Shown here piece after piece: positions 61,401 through 64,000 of a stretch of 64,000 nucleotides of DNA. The notes under the pieces are model-generated. The model saw nothing but the letters and a program-made list of their open reading frames with translations, was not told the DNA's origin and ran no database searches. Both the position numbers and the translations under genes were made by a program. Source of the stretch: Caulobacter sp. FWC26 (GTDB lineage: Bacteria > Pseudomonadota > Alphaproteobacteria > Caulobacterales > Caulobacteraceae); contig NZ_CP033875.1 of the NCBI RefSeq assembly GCF_002742645.2, positions 2,458,001 through 2,522,000 on the forward strand, written 5' to 3'. How positions within the stretch are numbered: the stretch's first letter is position 1; every line of letters begins with the position of its first letter.

Positions 61401-64000
61401 ATCCGGCGCGCCTCTGTGAACGGTGCGTTGAAGACCGCCGCGAACCTGGCCACAAAACCCGACGCGCGGACCGACCTGCCGCTGCTGAAGACGATGCAAG
61501 GCCAGTTGGAGCGGCTTGACGAGTTGAAGGGACAGGCCGCTCGCGCCTCGGCCTGGACTGGTCTGGCGACCGACGAGACCCGGCTGGCCGCCACGCTCGA
61601 CGTCGCGCAACGCCTGCGCGCCGCCACCGCGAGGCTGGCCGCCACGCCCGAGACCTTCGCCGCCGTGCGCGGCGCGGTGCGCCAGGTGGTGGTGGACGGC
61701 AACGAACTGCTGGCCGAAGCCATGCCGATCCGTCTGGCCACGGCGAGATGGCGCGGCGCGCACGCCGATCTCGAAGCGGCCTTGGAACGGTTCTGCGCCG
61801 TCGCCCGCTGCGAGCAGCCGCTCGACCATCCCGATCTTCTGGAACGCGTCGCCACGATGAGCGCGACCCTGCTAGCCCATCAACCCCGGCTTCGCGATTG
61901 GAGCCTGTGGCGAAAGGCTCGGCGCGCGGCCCTGACGCTCGAGCTCGATAGCATGGTCCAGGCGCTGGAGAACCGAACGATCCGGGCAGGCGAGATCGCC
62001 GCGCAGTTCGAGACGGCCTATGCGCGATGGTGGGCCGCAGGGCGCATCGACGGCGACGACCGCCTGCGTTTCTTCACCGCGCGCGAAGAGGAAGATCGCA
62101 TCGCCGACTTCCGCGCCGTGGACGATCGCGTGGCCGACCTGACGGTTGCCTATATCCGCGCGAAGATCTCGGGCCAGATCCCGGACCGCAACACCGTCGC
62201 CAAGACATCCGGCTTTGGCGCGCTGCGCCATCAACTGGGCCTGCAAAAGCCCCGCAAGCCCGTGCGCGCCCTGATGAGCGAGATGGGATCAGACATCACT
62301 ACGCTGGCGCCCTGCATGTTGATGAGCCCGCTTTCGGTGGCCCAGTATCTGCCGGCGGATGGCGCGCTGTTTGACCTGGTGATCTTCGACGAGGCCAGCC
62401 AGATCACCACCTGGGACGCCATCGGCAGCCTGGCGCGAGGCCGCCAGGTGGTGATCGCTGGCGATCCGCGTCAAATGCCGCCGACCAACTTTTTCCAGCG
62501 CGGCGCGGGCGCGCCGGCCGAAGACGAGATCGACGACAGCGTCGAGGAGGATCTGGAAAGCATCCTGGACGAATGTCTCTCGGCGGGTCTGCCCCGTCAC
62601 ACCCTGGAGTGGCACTATCGCTCGCGCCACGAAAGCCTCATCGCCTTCTCCAACCATCGCTACTACGAAAGCCGCCTGGTCACCTTCCCGTCGGCAGTGA
62701 CCCAGGACACCATGGTCAGCCTGCGGCGGGTCAGCGGGGCCTACGCCAAGGGCAAGTCCCGCACCAACGCCTCCGAAGCCCAGGCGATGGTGGAGGAGGC
62801 CGTCCGGCGCCTGCGCGATCCGACCTTCGGCGGTCGCGGCAAATCACTGGCCATCGTAACCCTCAATTCCGAGCAGCAACGGCTGATCGAAGATCTGCTC
62901 GACAAGGAGCGCGCCAAATATCCCGCTTTGGAGCGGTTCTTCGGCGATCACTGCCTCGAGCCCGTCGTGGTCAAGAACCTGGAAACCGTCCAGGGCGATG
63001 AGCGCGACCTGATCCTCCTAGGCGTTGGCTATGGGCCCGAGACGCCGGACGCCCCCACCATGAGCATGAACTTTGGCCCGCTGAACCGCTCCGGCGGCTG
63101 GCGGCGGTTGAATGTGGCGGTAACCCGGGCGCGCGAGGAGATGATCCTCTTCGCCTCGTTCGGTCCGGAGATGGTCGACCTCAACCGGACCTCGGCCGAC
63201 GCGGTGCGCGACCTCAAGCATCTCTTGGAATACGCGCAAAAAGGTCCACGGGCCTTGGCCGAGGCGATCCAGGGCTCGGTCGGAGGCTATGAATCGCCGT
63301 TCGAGGAAGCCGTAGCCCGAGGCCTGCGCGAACGGGGCTGGACGGTCATCCCCCAGATCGGCGTCTCGCGTTTCCGGATTGACCTGGGCGTGGTGCATCC
63401 CGACAAGCCCGGCGCGTATCTGGCCGGGGTGGAGTGCGACGGCGCGGCCTATCATAGCGCGGCCACCGCGCGCGATCGCGACAAGGTTCGCGCGGGAATT
63501 CTGAAGGGCCTGGGATGGGAGCTGGAACGCGTCTGGTCGACGGCCTGGTGGCACAATCGCCAACAGGCGCTCGACCTTCTCCACACCGCTTTGACCGGCT
63601 TACTGGAGGCCGACCGGACCCGCGTCACCGAAGACGCTCCGGTCGGTCTGCCAGAACCGGAGACGACGGCCGAAACGCCCTTGGCTCTATCCAGCTCAAC
63701 CGAACGCGTCGCTCAATTCGCGCGCGCCGTGGCCTTCCCGGATTTGAAGGCGACTTCGCCCAGCCAAGACGGCTTCTATCGCGTGGTCGATCTGTCCGAC
63801 GAACCCGACCTCGATCCGGCCGCGTTCCATGAGCCGATTTATACCTCGACGATCGAGCGACTGGCCCGCCGGGTGGTCCAAGACGAAGGACCGTTGCGGA
63901 TGGACGCCGTGGTCAGCCGCATCGCGCGAGCCCACGGGTTCAAGCAATCAGGCCGCCTGATCCGAGAACGGGTGGAATTGGTCGCCAAAGCCCTGTTTCC
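58416..64000 (+). CDS. Giant DUF4011 / SF1 helicase / Vsr-like nuclease / DUF3320 protein (3' end outside window)
   Basis: The open frame runs 1861 codons to the right edge with no stop. Residues 1-370 include a transglutaminase-like block (ESGLATCLDTALLFAAGLEQ, then TKGHAFVGSWL: Cys and His). DUF4011 follows from about 375 (IDQWRRKLLDLTVRNRLLHT). A superfamily 1 (COG1112, Upf1-like) helicase is split by a long coiled insert: Walker A DGPPGTGKSQTIA near 690, DEAS near 1325, GDPRQMPPT near 1348, ETVQGDERD, and NVAVTRAREE. Next is a Vsr/MTES_1575-type nuclease (SPFEEAVARGLRERGW, FRIDLGVV, VECDGAAYHS) at 1625-1715, then the start of DUF3320. GGGGG precedes the ATG. Related COG1112 helicases occur in phage-defence systems such as Mokosh; defence here is inference. 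Confidence 0.9.
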   Translation, partial: MQTSVRVLASIASKVTFASHQNSAPVLLDMELEQTGETTLENLTVELTAEPGFLTPKTWRIDRLEPRARARILDRKIELNAGLLFETAESLAGEVVICVRCGDEELARARFAVEVLARNEWGGAGYMPELLAAFVTPNDPAVDQVLKQAAQVLQSAGKPDTLDGYRSQSSRRVWELTSALWSAVSSLRLIYALPPASFETNGQKIRTPGAILESGLATCLDTALLFAAGLEQMGLNPVLILTKGHAFVGSWLIPQEFASLITDDVVAVRKRVALGEMVLFETTLATSKPAPSFSQAVEAASRQIGPEHEGDFILALDIRRARMQRLRPVALQITAVAPVEADTRTPVAESLEEAPALPDFDPSPADEPPATPRGRIDQWRRKLLDLTVRNRLLHTKPSTTALRLICPDIARLEDLLTDGAKIRIKPLPELEGFAAGGRDAALHEARTGENLLEAHARQALEAGEVLSSLDAKALDAQLVELYRKSRLDLQEGGANTLFLAMGFLNWKRSEADPRTYHAPLILLPVTLERKSARSGVVMTAHEDEARFNLTLLELLKQDFELTIPELEGELPADDHGVDVRAVWTSVRRAVRDVPGFEVVEELTLGVFSFAKYLMWKDLTDRVDHLKASAVVRHLIDTPRDPFLCKEGFPDADKLDREVRPSELFAPLPADSSQLAAVIASGQGCDFVLDGPPGTGKSQTIANMIAHNLALGRKVLFVAEKMAALEVVYRRLDARGLAPFCLELHSSKANKSQVIQQLGRAWDTRDTVAAEDWSAETGKLAALRDELNGLVDLLHVRSDNGLSLFEAIGRTVRDADARTPELGWTAERRHDRATLEAMREACRQMDRLFDAVDDLDPEAFGAIAADDFTGAWQAEMVAATAALARAGETAHARRAELETSLALPRGPADRPGLAALTDLADTIDAAHGLDLSFAFLPDAPAIIDALERGRHHLETYQTAERNLSQAYPAEACRRVQTTALQAKLEKADKAFWPMNLIRRASVNGALKTAANLATKPDARTDLPLLKTMQGQLERLDELKGQAARASAWTGLATDETRLAATLDVAQRLRAATARLAATPETFAAVRGAVRQVVVDGNELLAEAMPIRLATARWRGAHADLEAALERFCAVARCEQPLDHPDLLERVATMSATLLAHQPRLRDWSLWRKARRAALTLELDSMVQALENRTIRAGEIAAQFETAYARWWAAGRIDGDDRLRFFTAREEEDRIADFRAVDDRVADLTVAYIRAKISGQIPDRNTVAKTSGFGALRHQLGLQKPRKPVRALMSEMGSDITTLAPCMLMSPLSVAQYLPADGALFDLVIFDEASQITTWDAIGSLARGRQVVIAGDPRQMPPTNFFQRGAGAPAEDEIDDSVEEDLESILDECLSAGLPRHTLEWHYRSRHESLIAFSNHRYYESRLVTFPSAVTQDTMVSLRRVSGAYAKGKSRTNASEAQAMVEEAVRRLRDPTFGGRGKSLAIVTLNSEQQRLIEDLLDKERAKYPALERFFGDHCLEPVVVKNLETVQGDERDLILLGVGYGPETPDAPTMSMNFGPLNRSGGWRRLNVAVTRAREEMILFASFGPEMVDLNRTSADAVRDLKHLLEYAQKGPRALAEAIQGSVGGYESPFEEAVARGLRERGWTVIPQIGVSRFRIDLGVVHPDKPGAYLAGVECDGAAYHSAATARDRDKVRAGILKGLGWELERVWSTAWWHNRQQALDLLHTALTGLLEADRTRVTEDAPVGLPEPETTAETPLALSSSTERVAQFARAVAFPDLKATSPSQDGFYRVVDLSDEPDLDPAAFHEPIYTSTIERLARRVVQDEGPLRMDAVVSRIARAHGFKQSGRLIRERVELVAKALF

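Overview
The window is high-GC, densely packed alphaproteobacterial chromosome. Gene content points to Caulobacter or a close relative: several TonB-dependent receptors, FecI/FecR surface signalling, a ccoNOPQ-GHIS cluster with FNR-type boxes, HWE-family histidine kinases and an oxidative (non-phosphorylating) pentose pathway. This assignment is inferred from gene families; no rRNA or tRNA gene was seen.

Region by region. (1) 1-6.5 kb: an L-arabinose/arabinan utilisation cluster (GH51 arabinofuranosidase, IlvD/Edd sugar-acid dehydratase, FadR-type regulator, FAH-fold AraD1 protein, periplasmic mutarotase). Three near-identical TTGTCNGACNA operators sit in front of its transcription units. (2) 6.5-12.4 kb: two small hypothetical genes, then an operon of a membrane TIR-TPR protein, a 135-residue unknown and a TPR/Rossmann/class III nucleotide cyclase protein, divergent from a CRP-like cNMP-binding regulator. 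I regard this as the best candidate for an undescribed signalling or defence system. (3) 12.4-23.7 kb: a micro-oxic module (hemN, FNR/FixK-type regulator, ompW, ccoS-I-H-G-P-Q-O-N) with three FNR/FixK boxes and a divergent small CPAC membrane protein. (4) 23.7-32.8 kb: a chemoreceptor, a small secreted protein, a DAHP synthase gene preceded by a leader peptide rich in Phe/Trp/Tyr codons and a terminator (transcription attenuation), a lactate monooxygenase-type flavoenzyme, a GPH-type transporter, and a decayed gabD/LysR pair.

(5) 32.8-49.3 kb: two parallel surface-signalling loci. Each has an ECF sigma factor, FecR anti-sigma factor, STN-containing TonB receptor and exported PHP-domain (CehA/McbA-type) hydrolase. 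Between them lie a LysR regulator, an S1/P1 nuclease and a third TonB receptor, which suggests capture and hydrolysis of a phosphoester or nucleic-acid-like substrate.

(6) 49.3-64 kb: an accessory-looking stretch with an HWE kinase carrying an apparent 1-nt frameshift, an Excalibur-domain protein, a 5'-nucleotidase remnant, a lower-GC 'protein L' gene, an exported cupin, a complete IS21-family element with an 8-bp target duplication, a PAS-PAS-HWE kinase, a voltage-gated-type potassium channel, and a giant DUF4011/SF1 helicase-Vsr nuclease-DUF3320 protein that runs off the right edge. Two diverged 45-bp direct repeats bracket 49.4-52.0 kb.
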